In this document: piece after piece, positions 28,490 through 38,243 of the stretch
Layout: every line of letters starts with the position of its first letter
Numbering within the stretch: position 1 is the stretch's first letter
Source of the DNA: JAENVU01 sp963756815
GTDB lineage: Bacteria; Actinomycetota; Acidimicrobiia; IMCC26256; JAENVU01
DNA length: 64,000 bases
Assembly: GCA_963756815.1 (NCBI GenBank)
Contig: CAVWPR010000005.1
Span: 310,001 to 374,000, forward strand
Direction of reading: 5' to 3'
The notes under the pieces: generated by a model
What the model saw: only the letters and a program-made list of their open reading frames with translations
Databases searched by the model: none
Told to the model about the DNA's origin: nothing
Made by a program: the position numbers and the translations under genes

Positions 28490-29949
28490 CGAGCGACCAG
28501 GTCGGGGCGATCGAGCCGGTCGCCGCGTCGGAGGTGACGTTCGCCGAGACGGCCGACGTCGTGGTCGTCGGGCTGGGCGTGGCCGGCACCTGCGCCGCCA
28601 TCGCGGCGGCCGAATCCGGCGCGTCGGTGCTCGCGCTCGAACGGGGCGTCGCCGCGGGCGGCACGTCCGCGCTCTCGGGCGGCCTGATCTACCTCGGCGG
28701 CGGCACGCCGGTGCAGACGGCGTGCGGCTACGACGACAGCGCGGAGAACATGGAGCGCTTCCTGCTCGCGGCCGCCGGCGCGCGCACCGACCCGACGAAG
28801 GTCCACGAGTACTGCGCAGGATCGGTCGCCCATTACCACTGGCTGGTCGAGCACGGGGTGCCGTTCAAGGGGCAGTTCAACGACGAGCCCAACCGCGAGC
28901 CGTTCGACGACTCCGGTCTCGTCTTCTCGGGTGGTGAGGACTCGTGGCCGTTCACCGAGGTCGCCGACCCGGTGCCTCGTGGTCACCATCCGCAGTTCCC
29001 CGACACCGCCGGCGGATTCCTCATGGACTGCCTCGGCCGTGCACACGAGCGCTCCGGCGCCGAGGCTCGTACCGACGCGCGCGTCGAGCGCCTGGTGGTC
29101 GACGACGGCAGTGTCGTCGGCGTGGTCGCGTCCGTCGACGGTGCCGACCGTGCGATCCGAGCGCGCGGCGGTGTGGTCCTCGCCGCGGGCGGCTTCGTCC
29201 ACAACGACGCGATGCTGGCGCACTACTGCCCGCCGGCCCTGCGCCCGAACGAGGCGTGGCGGGTCGGGCAGCCCAACGACGACGGTCGGGCCATCCGGCT
29301 CGGGCAGGGCGCGGGCGGGGCGCTGCGCAACATGGACGCGGTGGAGTGTGCGCTGCCGATCGGCCCACCGCACCGGCTCGCGCGCGCCCTGCTGGTCAAC
29401 CGCGACGGTCGTCGGTTCGTGAACGAGGACACCTACACCGGCCGCATCGGGATGCGCGCGCTGCTCGAGCAGGACGGCGAGATCTTCATGATCGTCAGCG
29501 AGGAGATCTTCGAGGTCAACTTCGTGGGCATGCGCCTGCAGTGGGCGGCCGAGAGCCCCGAGGAGCTCGCACGCGACATCGGGCTCCCCGAGGCCGCGCT
29601 GGCCGAGACCGTCCGCGCGTACAACGCGGGTGCCGAACGCGGCGAGGACCCGGAGCAGCACAAGATGGCGCCCTTCGTCGTGCCGTTACGACCACCGTTC
29701 GGCGCGGTCGACCTGCGGGTCGACGGCGGTGCCATCTACGCACCGTTCACGCTCGGTGGTCTCGCCACCGACGTCGACGGACGCGTGCTCACCGGTGCCG
29801 GCGGAGCGGTCCCGGGTCTGTTCGCGGCCGGCCGGTCCACCGCCGGGATCGCCGCCGACGGCTACGTGAGCGGCATCTCCCTCGGCGACGGCAGCTTCTT
29901 CGGCCGCCGCGCCGGTGCCCACGCGGCGAGGCGCGCCGGAACGCCCTGA
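28486..29949 (+). CDS. FAD-dependent dehydrogenase of the fumarate reductase / ketosteroid dehydrogenase superfamily
   Basis: About 487 residues. The FAD loop is DVVVVGLGVAGTCAAIAAAE, then GGTSALSGGLIYLGGGT, ALLVNRDGRRFVNEDTY and the C-terminal GLFAAGRSTAGIAADGYVSG. These features place it with soluble flavocytochrome-like and 3-ketosteroid dehydrogenases, which desaturate or reduce alpha,beta-unsaturated substrates. Following an SDR and an F420-type enzyme, it likely completes a short redox route on a hydroxy or keto lipid. The GTG is chosen from the overlap with the micro-ORF. The substrate is unknown. Confidence 0.82.
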   Translation: MTSDQVGAIEPVAASEVTFAETADVVVVGLGVAGTCAAIAAAESGASVLALERGVAAGGTSALSGGLIYLGGGTPVQTACGYDDSAENMERFLLAAAGARTDPTKVHEYCAGSVAHYHWLVEHGVPFKGQFNDEPNREPFDDSGLVFSGGEDSWPFTEVADPVPRGHHPQFPDTAGGFLMDCLGRAHERSGAEARTDARVERLVVDDGSVVGVVASVDGADRAIRARGGVVLAAGGFVHNDAMLAHYCPPALRPNEAWRVGQPNDDGRAIRLGQGAGGALRNMDAVECALPIGPPHRLARALLVNRDGRRFVNEDTYTGRIGMRALLEQDGEIFMIVSEEIFEVNFVGMRLQWAAESPEELARDIGLPEAALAETVRAYNAGAERGEDPEQHKMAPFVVPLRPPFGAVDLRVDGGAIYAPFTLGGLATDVDGRVLTGAGGAVPGLFAAGRSTAGIAADGYVSGISLGDGSFFGRRAGAHAARRAGTP

Positions 29950-30010
29950 GGCGGGCGCGCGGGGCCGATCGAAGATTGGGTCGGGAGACGTCCAAGATCG
30001 GGTCGTAGGA

Positions 30011-30037
30011 CTCACACCGGTACGAACCGGACCCGAT
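30011..30037 (+). promoter_or_regulatory. Candidate promoter of pilin cassette 1 (CTCA-N18-CCGAT)
   Basis: CTCA at 30011-30014 and CCGAT at 30033-30037 are separated by 18 bases. Cassette 2 has the same two words with identical spacing at 33750-33776. CCGAT resembles the -10 of sigma-28/WhiG-type promoters, although their usual spacing is shorter. Confidence 0.4.
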
Positions 30038-30072
30038 GTCGGATGGGCCAGAACCGCCCACGAGGACGTCGG

Positions 30073-31423
30073 ATGCGGCACCGCTCATCAAGGATCGCAC
30101 GGTCGCCGGCGGGTCCGGCCGCGCCCGTTCCGACCCCCGTCGACACGCGCGCGGGCGGGTTCGGGCTCATCGAGCTCATCGTCAGCATGACGATCTTCAG
30201 CATCCTCATCGGCGGTGTGGTCGTGAGCATCGGCGCCGGGCTCGCCCTCGCCCGCAACAACCGCGAGCGCACCGTCGCGGCCAACCTGGCGGCGCAACAG
30301 ATGGACAGCATCCGCCAGACGCCGTTCGCGTCCCTCACGATCGGCCAGGCCCCCGACCAGACCGTCTACGTCGACGGGGTGCCCTTCACCGTCGGGCAGA
30401 ACCTGGAGTGGGTCGGCGCCAGCGCGACCCAGGGTGAGTGCGACTCCACGACCACGACCCCCCAGGTGCTGCGGGCCACCGTCGACGTGAGCTGGACCAA
30501 CATGAAGGCGATCCAGCCGGTGCGGACCACCACGATCCTCGCGCCGCCGATCGGCAGCTACAGCGCCGCCACGGGACACATCGCCGTGCGCGTCAACGAC
30601 GGCAGCTCGCCACCGGTCCCACTCGGTGGCGTGCCGGTCCGCGTACAGGGCCCCGGCGTCGATCGCACCCTCACCACCACCGACGCCAACGCGGCGAGCG
30701 CCGGCTGCGCGTTCTTCGGGTTCCTCGCACCGGGGACCTACACCGTCAGCCTCAACACCGCCGGGTACGTCGACGCGCAGGGCATGTCGTCGCCCAGCCA
30801 GACCGCCGGGGTGACCGTCGGCCAGGTGACGCAGAAGTCCTTCGACTACGACCAGGCCGCCACGCTCGCGCTCACGATCGCGGGGATCAACGGCGGCACC
30901 CCGGCGAACGCCATGGCCGTCTCACTCGGGAACACCGGCTACCTCCCGTCGGGGACCAAGGCCTTCACCGGCACCGGCACCACGCCGCACCATCACCAAC
31001 CTGTTCCCGTTCAACGACGGCTTCGAAGTCTGGGCCGGCGACTGCGCCGACGCGGACCCCAAGGGCACGAACGCGAGCGGCGTCCGGTACTGGCCGGGTG
31101 CGGTGCGCGACGACCCGCTCGAGGTCACCCGCGGCGCCACCACCACCGGCACCGTCGACGCCGCGACGGTGCAGGTCAACTTCACCCGGACGAGCGGCTC
31201 GACGTCGGTGACGTTGGTCGCGGTGCACGCCGCCGACCCGAAGTGTGCGTCGGGCGAGACGCTCACCGCCGCGACCTTCACGGTCAACGCGTCGACGACC
31301 ATCGCGCTGCCGTACGGCACGTGGTCGCTGCAGATCAGCGGGAAGTCGCCGGTCGGCTCGTGGCCCACGGTGGTCCTCGACCCGCGTGTCGCCACCACCG
31401 CCGTGGCGAACGTGAAGATCTGA
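30073..31423 (+). CDS. Pilin-like protein 1a, PilV-type with carboxypeptidase-regulatory-like domains (one frameshift)
   Basis: The class III leader ends at the Gly before FGLIELIVSMTIFSILIGG, with Glu at position +5, as needed for prepilin peptidase. After the hydrophobic helix come about 90 residues of pilin head, then HIAVRVNDGSSPPVPLGGVP and similar blocks typical of carboxypeptidase-regulatory-like beta domains. The frame slips near 30985. The repaired tail reads WSLQISGKSPVGSWPTVVLD. The ATG at 30073 follows GAGGAC; 30043 is an alternative. The stop overlaps the next gene (TGATG). Probably a minor pilin exposing a beta-sandwich adhesin-like head. Confidence 0.7.
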
Positions 31424-32070
31424 TGTCCGTCTTCCGCCGCCGCGACGAGCGCGGCCAGTCGTCGCTCGGCGAGGTGATGGTGACCGTGCTGCTGCTCGGC
31501 ATCGTCATGACGTTCGTCTACAAGGCGATCGACACGACGCAGTACGCGATCGCGGGCGAGACGGCGCGGCTGGCGAACCTGGACGAGGCGCGCACCCTGA
31601 TGGCGGTCACGACCAAGGACCTCCGGACCGCGACCCGGCTCGTACCGGGGACCTCGCCCTTCGTCGCCGCCTCGAACAACGACGTCACGTTCTACGCGAA
31701 TCTCAACAACACCACCGGCGGCCCGCGCAAGATCCGCATCTACGTCGACGCGTCGAGCGAGCTGATCGCCCAGGCGTGGGCCCCGGACTCCGGATCGGTC
31801 TCGCCCAACTACACCTACACCGGCACGCCGGCCCCCCGGTACGTCGGCCGGTTCGTGGCCAACGCGGCGAACCAGCCGATCTTCACGTATTACGCCCAGG
31901 GCAGCTCGACCCCGCTGCCCACACCACTGAGCGCGCAGAACCTGCTGGCGGTGTACTCGGTGAAGGTGACGCTCGTCGTCCGCAAGCAGACGACGCTGCC
32001 GCTGCGCCCGGTCACCCTGGTGAACCAGGTCCGGCTGCCGAACGTCGACTACCAGCCCCCGAGTTCGTAG
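31423..32070 (+). CDS. Pilin-like protein 1b, PilW-type
   Basis: About 215 residues. ERGQSSLGEVMVTVLLLGIV forms a prepilin-like leader and helix, though the acidic residue falls at +6 rather than +5. The head starts DEARTLMAVTTKDLRTATRL, the usual PilW-type region after the helix, and ends VTLVNQVRLPNVDYQPP. Translationally coupled to 1a and nine bases before 1c. A minor pilin of the tip or priming complex is the likely role. Confidence 0.65.
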   Translation: MSVFRRRDERGQSSLGEVMVTVLLLGIVMTFVYKAIDTTQYAIAGETARLANLDEARTLMAVTTKDLRTATRLVPGTSPFVAASNNDVTFYANLNNTTGGPRKIRIYVDASSELIAQAWAPDSGSVSPNYTYTGTPAPRYVGRFVANAANQPIFTYYAQGSSTPLPTPLSAQNLLAVYSVKVTLVVRKQTTLPLRPVTLVNQVRLPNVDYQPPSS

Positions 32071-32079
32071 GAGACGACG

Positions 32080-33698
32080 ATGACGCGCTTCCGGCGTGAC
32101 GAGGACGGCATGGCGATGATCACCATCATCCTCGCGCTCACGATCATGATCGCCCTGGCGGTCGCGGCGATCCAGTACGGCCTCGGATCCCAGAACGTGT
32201 CCAAGCGCGACCAGGACTGGCAGTCCGCGCTGAGCGCGGCCGAGGCCGGACTCGACAACTACCAGTTCCACGTCAACGAGAACGCCAACTACATCGCGTA
32301 CAGCGCGAGCAACCCTCCGCCGGACGGCAACCTCGCGTTCTCCCAGTACGTGGCCATCCCCGGGGGCAACACCTCGGGCCAGTACCGGTACACCGCGCGA
32401 CGTGTCGAAGGTCGGCATCGACGGCACCATCACGGTCACGAGCACGGGCAAGGTCGGCGCGATGAAGCGGACGGTGCAGTCGATCGTGCGCCGGCGCAGC
32501 TTCCTCGACTACCTCTACTTCACCGACTACGAGACCCAGGACCCGGCGTCGTACACCGGCAACCCCTACACCGCGTCACAGGCGCAGAACGCCTGCGCGC
32601 ACCACTATTACGACGGCCGCAACAGCAACTGCAACGACATCCAGTTCATCTCGGCCGACACGCTCAACGGGCCCGTGCACTCGAACGACGCCATCCTCAT
32701 GTGCGGGTCACCGGACTTCAAGAGCACCGTGTCGACGAGTTGGAACACCAACGGCACCCGCTACCGGTCGGGCTGTGGCGGCACGCATCCGGACTTCGCC
32801 AACCCGGGCGACCCGCAGTACATCGCGCCGCTCTCGATGCCGCCGAGCAACTCGGCACTCAAGACGGAGACCACCACGGCTGCCGGCGGGTGCCTCTACA
32901 CGGGGCCGACCCGCATCAAGCTCCTGTGCGAGCGGCAAGATGACGGTGAAGAGCCCGTTCAGCAAGCAGACGAACAACAGCTCGACCTGTCCGACCAACG
33001 GCACCACCCAGACGTCGCTGCCGACCAACGGCGTGATCTACGTGCAGAACGTGCCGTCGACGAAGACCGATCCCAACTACACGAAGAACTGCCCGTACAG
33101 CGTGAACGGTCAGGCCCACCCGCTCGGGCTGCCGATCGCCAACGACATCACCGACTACGGGTGTCGCGACGGCGACGTGTTCATCGAGGGCACGCTCAAG
33201 GGCCAGCTCAGCGTCGCCGCCGAGAACAACATCGACGTCACCTGGAACCTCACCTACAACAGCGGGACGGCCGGCACCGACCTCCTCGGCCTGATCGCGA
33301 ACAACTACATCGAGATCTGGCACCCGGTGAAGTGCACCTCGGGCTCGAGCTCGTCGTGCAACCTCGACGCCAACTTCCCGGGTGAGTCCGCCCGCAACGA
33401 CGACTTCCACGACGCGACGGTGCAGGCCGCGATCCTCGCGGTCAACCACAGCTTCCGGGTGCAGAACTACAACCTCGGCGCGCCGCTCGGCACCCTCAAC
33501 ATCCTCGGCGCGATCGCCCAGCGCTACCGCGGCGCGGTCGGCACGGGCTCCGGTGGATCGATCAGCACCGGCTTCGGCAAGAGCTACGTGTACGACCAAC
33601 GGCTGAAGTACCAGTCCCCGCCGAAGTTCCTCGCCCCGATCTCGGCCTCGTGGGCGATCGCCGTCTGGAAGGAGATCCCGGTACCGGCCGGCATGTGA
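32080..33698 (+). CDS. Pilin-like protein 1c, PilX-type (two frameshifts)
   Basis: About 539 residues. EDGMAMITIILALTIMIAL is a hydrophobic N-terminus lacking the Glu, as in PilX/GspK-like proteins, followed by SALSAAEAGLDNYQFHVN, the usual AAEAGL helix. The long head has repeated Cys-containing loops (SNDAILMCGSPDF, DYGCRDGDVFIEGTLKGQ) and beta-helix-like strands. Breaks are near 32400 and 32928. It probably forms the large exposed subunit of the first cassette. The 141-base gap after it holds the second cassette's leader region. Confidence 0.65.
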
Positions 33699-33749
33699 TC
33701 CCGGCCGTGGCGTGGGCCGAATTGCCCAGCGCTTCACCCGCACGGGTAC

Positions 33750-33776
33750 CTCAGGTCCGATCCGGGTCCTGCCGAT
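33750..33776 (+). promoter_or_regulatory. Candidate promoter of pilin cassette 2 (CTCA-N18-CCGAT)
   Basis: CTCA at 33750-33753 and CCGAT at 33772-33776, spacer 18, identical to cassette 1. CCTGCC-GATA-GGCAGG (33768-33783) and ACGTCC-AAG-GGACGT (33786-33800) are adjacent perfect hairpins, so the region may alternatively or additionally act as a structured leader. Confidence 0.4.
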
Positions 33777-33839
33777 AGGCAGGAAACGTCCAAGGGACGT
33801 CCCAGATCCGCTCGAGGAAGACCCCAGGGGACCCACGCC

Positions 33840-35116
33840 GTGCGCGCCAGCCTCCACGCCCGTCTGCTCCGGCGCCGACGCGCGCGCGCCCAGGGCTTCC
33901 CCGCCCGCACCGAGGTCGGGATGACGCTCGTGGAGCTCATGGTCGCGATCTCGATCCTCGCGATCGTCATGAGCGGGCTCGCGCTCTCGATCGGCGTCGA
34001 CTACAAGGCGGTCGCCCTCGCCCGCGCCCGCCAGGTCGCGGAGTCCGTCGCGAACCAGCGGCTCGAGGAGCTGCGCGACGTCGACTACGACACGATGGCG
34101 CTGTCGAGCCAGCCGACGCACAGCACCGACCCGACGAACCCCGACTACTACGTCAGCACCAACGGCGTGAACTACGACGTCACCGGCACGGGCAGAACGA
34201 GGCGCTGATCGTCGACGCACCCGGCGGTCCGGTGGACCACATCGAGAGCCCGGTGACCGTCGGGACGACGGTCGTCGACGTCTACCAGTACGTCACGTGG
34301 GTCGACGACCCGTCGATCGCCGGGACGCAGAACCTCAAGCGCCTGACCGTCGTCGTGCAGTACCACACGGTCCCGACCGTCGGGCAGTCGCGGATGCTCC
34401 GCGAGTCGGTCGTGCTCACCTCCGGCAACGTGACGCTCGGCTGCGAGCGCGCACCACGACGACCTCGTCGTCGACCACGACCACGTCGTCGTCCGTCGAC
34501 CACGACCACGACGACCCCGACCTCGTGCGGCAGCTTCTCGGTCGCCGGCAGCAGCGGCGCGTCGATCGGGTTCACGGCGAGCGCCACCGTGACGCTCACG
34601 ATGTCGCTCGACCGGCTGCGGCAGCCCGACATCTACGTCAACTTCTCCAACGACGGCGGCACCACCTGGGGCTCCGACTTCGCCTACACGAGCCTCGACC
34701 ACGACGCTCGGCGTGGACCCTCACCGCGGGCGAGGGCACCAAGACGATCAGCGGCCGCGCCCGCAGCGGGCCGCGGGAACCCCGTGGTCGCTGACGCCAC
34801 AGTCGATCATCCTCGACACCACCGCGCCGACGACACCCGCATCGATCAGCCGCACCGCCTCCTGCCACGGCAGCACGCGCACGGTGGTGCTGTCGTGGTC
34901 GGCGTCCAGCGACACCTACCTCGTCGGCTACCACGTCTACGTCAGCTCCGACGGCACGACCTACTCGCTGCACGGCAGCACGCTCGGGCCCCACGTACAC
35001 CGCCACGAACAGCAAGACCAGTCCCGTCTACTACAAGGTCAAGGCCTACGACTCGGCCGGAAACGAATCCAGTGCGACTTCGGTCATCCAACTCGCCAAG
35101 AACGCAGTGCTCGTAG
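33840..35116 (+). CDS. Pilin-like protein 2a, PilV-type with FN3-like C-terminus (at least five frameshifts)
   Basis: RTEVGMTLVELMVAISILAI is a textbook prepilin site (Gly before MTLVE) and helix. The head continues QVAESVANQRLEELRDVDYD, then a Thr/Ser-rich linker, a beta domain (SGASIGFTASATVTLTMS) and a fibronectin-type III module (TTAPTTPASISRTAS to YHVYVSSDGTTYS to YYKVKAYDSAGNESS). The reading frame shifts repeatedly between 34190 and 35010, and the end is placed at the TAG at 35114. The start GTG at 33840 is the only one near the leader. Domain content is visible; exact residues are not recoverable. Confidence 0.6.
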
Positions 35117-35664
35117 AGGTGGCGCCGGCGAGGCCGGGGTCACGATCGTCGAGGTCTCGATCACGACGGCCCTGCTGATGGTGGTGCTGCTCGCCGTGTT
35201 CAACTCCTTCGACACGATCTCGAAGTCGCAGGCGTTCCAGGCCGACCGCAGCGTCGAGCATCAACGACATGCGCAACGCGCTCAACAAGATGACGCGGGA
35301 GCTCCGGCAGGCGACGAGCGTGACGCAACCCGCGAGCACGCCGAGCAACACGCTCACCTACGTCACCTACGTCAACGGCACGTCGACGACGGTCACCTAC
35401 ACCGTGACCGGCACGTGCACGCCGGCACGCCCACCTGCACGCTCACCCGCAAGGTCGGTACGGGCACCGCCTACACCGTGCTCAAGCGCCTCACGAGCGC
35501 CGACGTCTTCACCCCGACGAGCGCCACCGACGTGACCGGCATCCAGTGGGTCGAGATCAATCTCTCGGTGGCACCGCTCAAGAGCCCCAACACCACGCTC
35601 ACCCTGCAATCGAAGGTCAACCTCCGGAACCGCACCGCCGCCCTCGACAGGAACGACATCGTGA
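35107..35664 (+). CDS. Pilin-like protein 2b, PilW-type (several frameshifts)
   Basis: GEAGVTIVEVSITTALLMVV is a prepilin leader with Glu at +5. It is followed by SINDMRNALNKMTRELRQAT, the PilW-type segment after the helix, and a beta-rich head (VTGIQWVEINLSVAPLKSPN). Breaks occur near 35120, 35258, 35425 and close to the end. The start is uncertain: a GTG at 35107 overlaps the preceding stop. A TGA at 35662 would overlap the next GTG as GTGA, matching the local style. Confidence 0.5.
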
Positions 35665-37137
35665 ACCGACTCTTCCGCCGCCGTGACGAAGCAGGGCGTC
35701 GCCCTCATCACCGTCATCATGCTGAGCATGATCGCGACGCTGTTCGTCGACCACCACGATGTACGTGGCGTTCCACGACCAGACCAGCTCCGCGCACAAC
35801 CGATCGTGGGGTCAGGCGCTCCACGTCGCCGAGTCCGGCGTCCACGAGGCGATCGCCTACCTGCAGAACTCCGAGCGGTGTGGTGCCGTCGAGCACGCAG
35901 ACCGGCACCACGACCGAGGGCACGTACCAGTACCGCATCGTCGCCCAGACGCGGAACCGCTACCAGATCGACGCGGTCGGCACCGTCGGCACCGCGGGCG
36001 CGCTCCAGGCGAGCCGGCGCCTGCGCGTCACGATGGCGCCGCCGCTGTCGTTCCGGTACGCGCTGTTCTCGACGTCCGACGTGACCACCAAGAACAACAT
36101 CAACGTCTGCGGTGACGTCTACGCCGGCACGAACTTCGAGGTCGGCAACAACAACTCCGTGCTGGCCGTCGACGAGCCCGCGTGCGCCGAGCGCGATCGA
36201 GTCGGCAGCGGCAACGTCACCGCCGCGACCGGCTACATCCGATGGGCAACAACTCCTGCGTCGACGGCGACGCGTGGTCCGGCGGCTACAACTCGAGCGG
36301 CGCGGCATCAGAACGGCGGCTCGATCGGCGGCGACGCCAAGGCGTCGTCGAGCACGCCGGGCTGCACCGACGACCCGGCCACACTCAAGTACAAGATCAG
36401 CGGCGGGACCGTCGCGGGGAACGCGACCGCGTGGGGCGCGATCACGCTCCACCGTCAGCGGGACGAAGACGCCGAACACCTGCACGCAGGCGTCCGAGAG
36501 TCGAGGTCATGCCGACCTTCACGTTCAACGCCGCCAACTACTCCTCGGTGCACACGTACAACTCGACGTTCCCGACCGACTACACCGCGTTCAACACCTA
36601 CATCACCGCGAACAAGAGCAACCTGTCCGGGCACCTTCTACATCACCGGGGGCAACATCATCACCCCGGTCACGCTCACCGGCAGCACGGTGACCGGAGA
36701 CCTCACCGTGATCGCCACCGACGAGCCCGATCGACGATGCGGCGACGGCATCGACGCGAGCGGGACGGGCGACAAGATCGTCGTGCTCGCGTCGTGGTAC
36801 GCGGCCGCCGGCGTCCGGGCTGCGCGGGGAACGGCGGCAACCCGGCGGCGACTGCGCCATCGGCATCAAGAACAACTTCAGCGTCAACTCCGGCAGCCTC
36901 GCGGTGGCACAACACCGCAGTGCTCCTCTACGCGCCGAACGGCCGGATCGCGATCAAGAACAACGCCGACTTCCCGGGCGCGGTCTACGCCGACAACATC
37001 CAGTTCAAGAACAACATGAAGGTCGACCTACGACTCCCGCCTCGAGCAGATCGTCGGCTTCGGCGAACTCGACGCTCCAGATCACCGACTGGCAGGAGTG
37101 CGACCCGGGCGCGGTGACGACGTCGAGCTGCGGTTGA
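35661..37137 (+). CDS. Pilin-like protein 2c, PilX-type (many frameshifts)
   Basis: After removing one base near 35696 the start reads GVALITVIMLSMIATLF, then HVAESGVHEAIAYLQNSE, the same AESG helix as in 1c. The head has VTTKNNINVCGDVYAGTNFE and NTAVLLYAPNGRIAIKNNAD, a right-handed beta-helix style found in PilX/polymer-forming proteins. At least eight single-base shifts are spread to the end at 37137. This is the most damaged gene in the window, yet the pieces stay colinear and homologous in layout to 1c. Confidence 0.5.
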
Positions 37138-37143
37138 CGCGGG

Positions 37144-38243
37144 TCACCCGACTTCTTGGCCTGACCCGGCGGGGTGGACGGAGCCCCGCCGGTCTTCTTC
37201 GCCTGACCCGGCGGCGTCACGCTCGTCGCACCCGACTTCTTCGCCTGACCCGGCGGCGTCACGCTCGTCGCACCCGACTTCTTCGCCTGACCCGGCGGCG
37301 TCACGCTCGTCGCACCCGACTTCTTCGCCTGACCCGGCGGCGTCACGCTCGTCGCACCCGACTTCTTCGCCTGACCCGGCGGCGTCACGCTCGTCGCACC
37401 CGACTTCTTCGCCTGACCCGGCGGCGTCACGCTGGTCGCACCCGACTTCTTCGCCTGACCCGGCGCGGTCGCAGCCGGCGTCGCCGGCGGGCCGCCCGGC
37501 GCCTTCGCCTGACCGGGCGCGGTCGCAGCGCGACCCGAGGTCACCGGCGGGTCCGTGGTGGCGGACTCGGCGGGCAGCGCAGGGGTCCCGGCGGGCGCGC
37601 CGGGACCGACCGACGCCGGCGTCGGATCGGTCGACGTGTCGCCGGATCGGACCGCGGTGGTCGCCGCGTCGTTCGGCGCGCCGGCGCCCGTGCGCGACGC
37701 GGGAGCGGCCGGGTTGCGATCGGGATCGGGCACGTGCACGCCCACGCTCCGCAGGACGCGCGCGACCTGGTGCTGCACGGGATCCGGCAGGGAGCCGGTC
37801 GCGGCCGCGGTCCCGGTCGCGGCGACGACCGCGGCGGCCGCGATCGCCCCGACGCGGGCCGCGCGCGGCACGCGTCGGACCGGCGTCGGCTCGGCCACGA
37901 GGCGGCCGTCGACCACCGGCAGCAGCGTGCGGCGGGCTCGGCGCTCGAGCCGCTCGACCGCCCGTGGCGTGACCTCGAGCACCGCGGCGATCTGGGCCGT
38001 GTCGAGCCCACCCAGTGTCCGGAGGAGGTGGGCGTCCAACTCCGCCACCGGTCCGGCCGTCGGCGCGTCGGGGATGCGCTCGTGGGCCATGGAGAAGACG
38101 GCCGTCGCACATTCGTCGCACCCGTCGATCCGGGAGCCTTCTCCCATGCACTCGAGCCAGACCTCCGCCTCCACCGCCGAGGCCCGCTCCGGGTCCCGGG
38201 CGCGGAGGTACCGACGCAGTCGTGCCCACAGCCGGGTGGTCAT
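37144..38243 (-). CDS. Sigma-region-4-like membrane protein with a tandem-repeat tail
   Basis: The ATG at 38243 starts TTRLWARLRRYLRARDPERA. A Cys pair (IDGCDECATAVF) is followed by a helix-turn-helix like sigma region 4 (GGLDTAQIAAVLEVTPRAVERL), a membrane helix (AARVGAIAAAAVVAATGTAAA), a SLPDPVQHQVARVLRSVGV segment, a Pro/Thr-rich stretch and six perfect 14-residue repeats containing PPGQAKKS. The plan resembles actinobacterial ECF-like regulators fused to exported low-complexity tails. No stop separates it from the upstream kinase, so it may be the C-terminal half of one chain. The 3' end is placed at 37144, by assuming one lost base; the frame otherwise runs on to 37005. Confidence 0.6.
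37194..37445. repeat. 42-bp tandem repeat, six copies
   Basis: Copies begin at 37194, 37236, 37278, 37320, 37362 and 37404 and are nearly identical; degenerate copies flank both sides. On the minus strand each unit encodes 14 residues (PPGQAKKSGATSVT). The period is a multiple of three, so copy-number change keeps the frame. Confidence 0.93.

Noticed and set aside
30011..33800. c-di-GMP (GEMM) riboswitch before the pilin cassettes
   Set aside because: The conserved GEMM core words are absent. Only generic hairpins and the spaced motif were found.
37194..37445. CRISPR-like array
   Set aside because: The copies are directly abutting 42-bp units with no unique spacers, all in one coding frame, and there is no cas gene.
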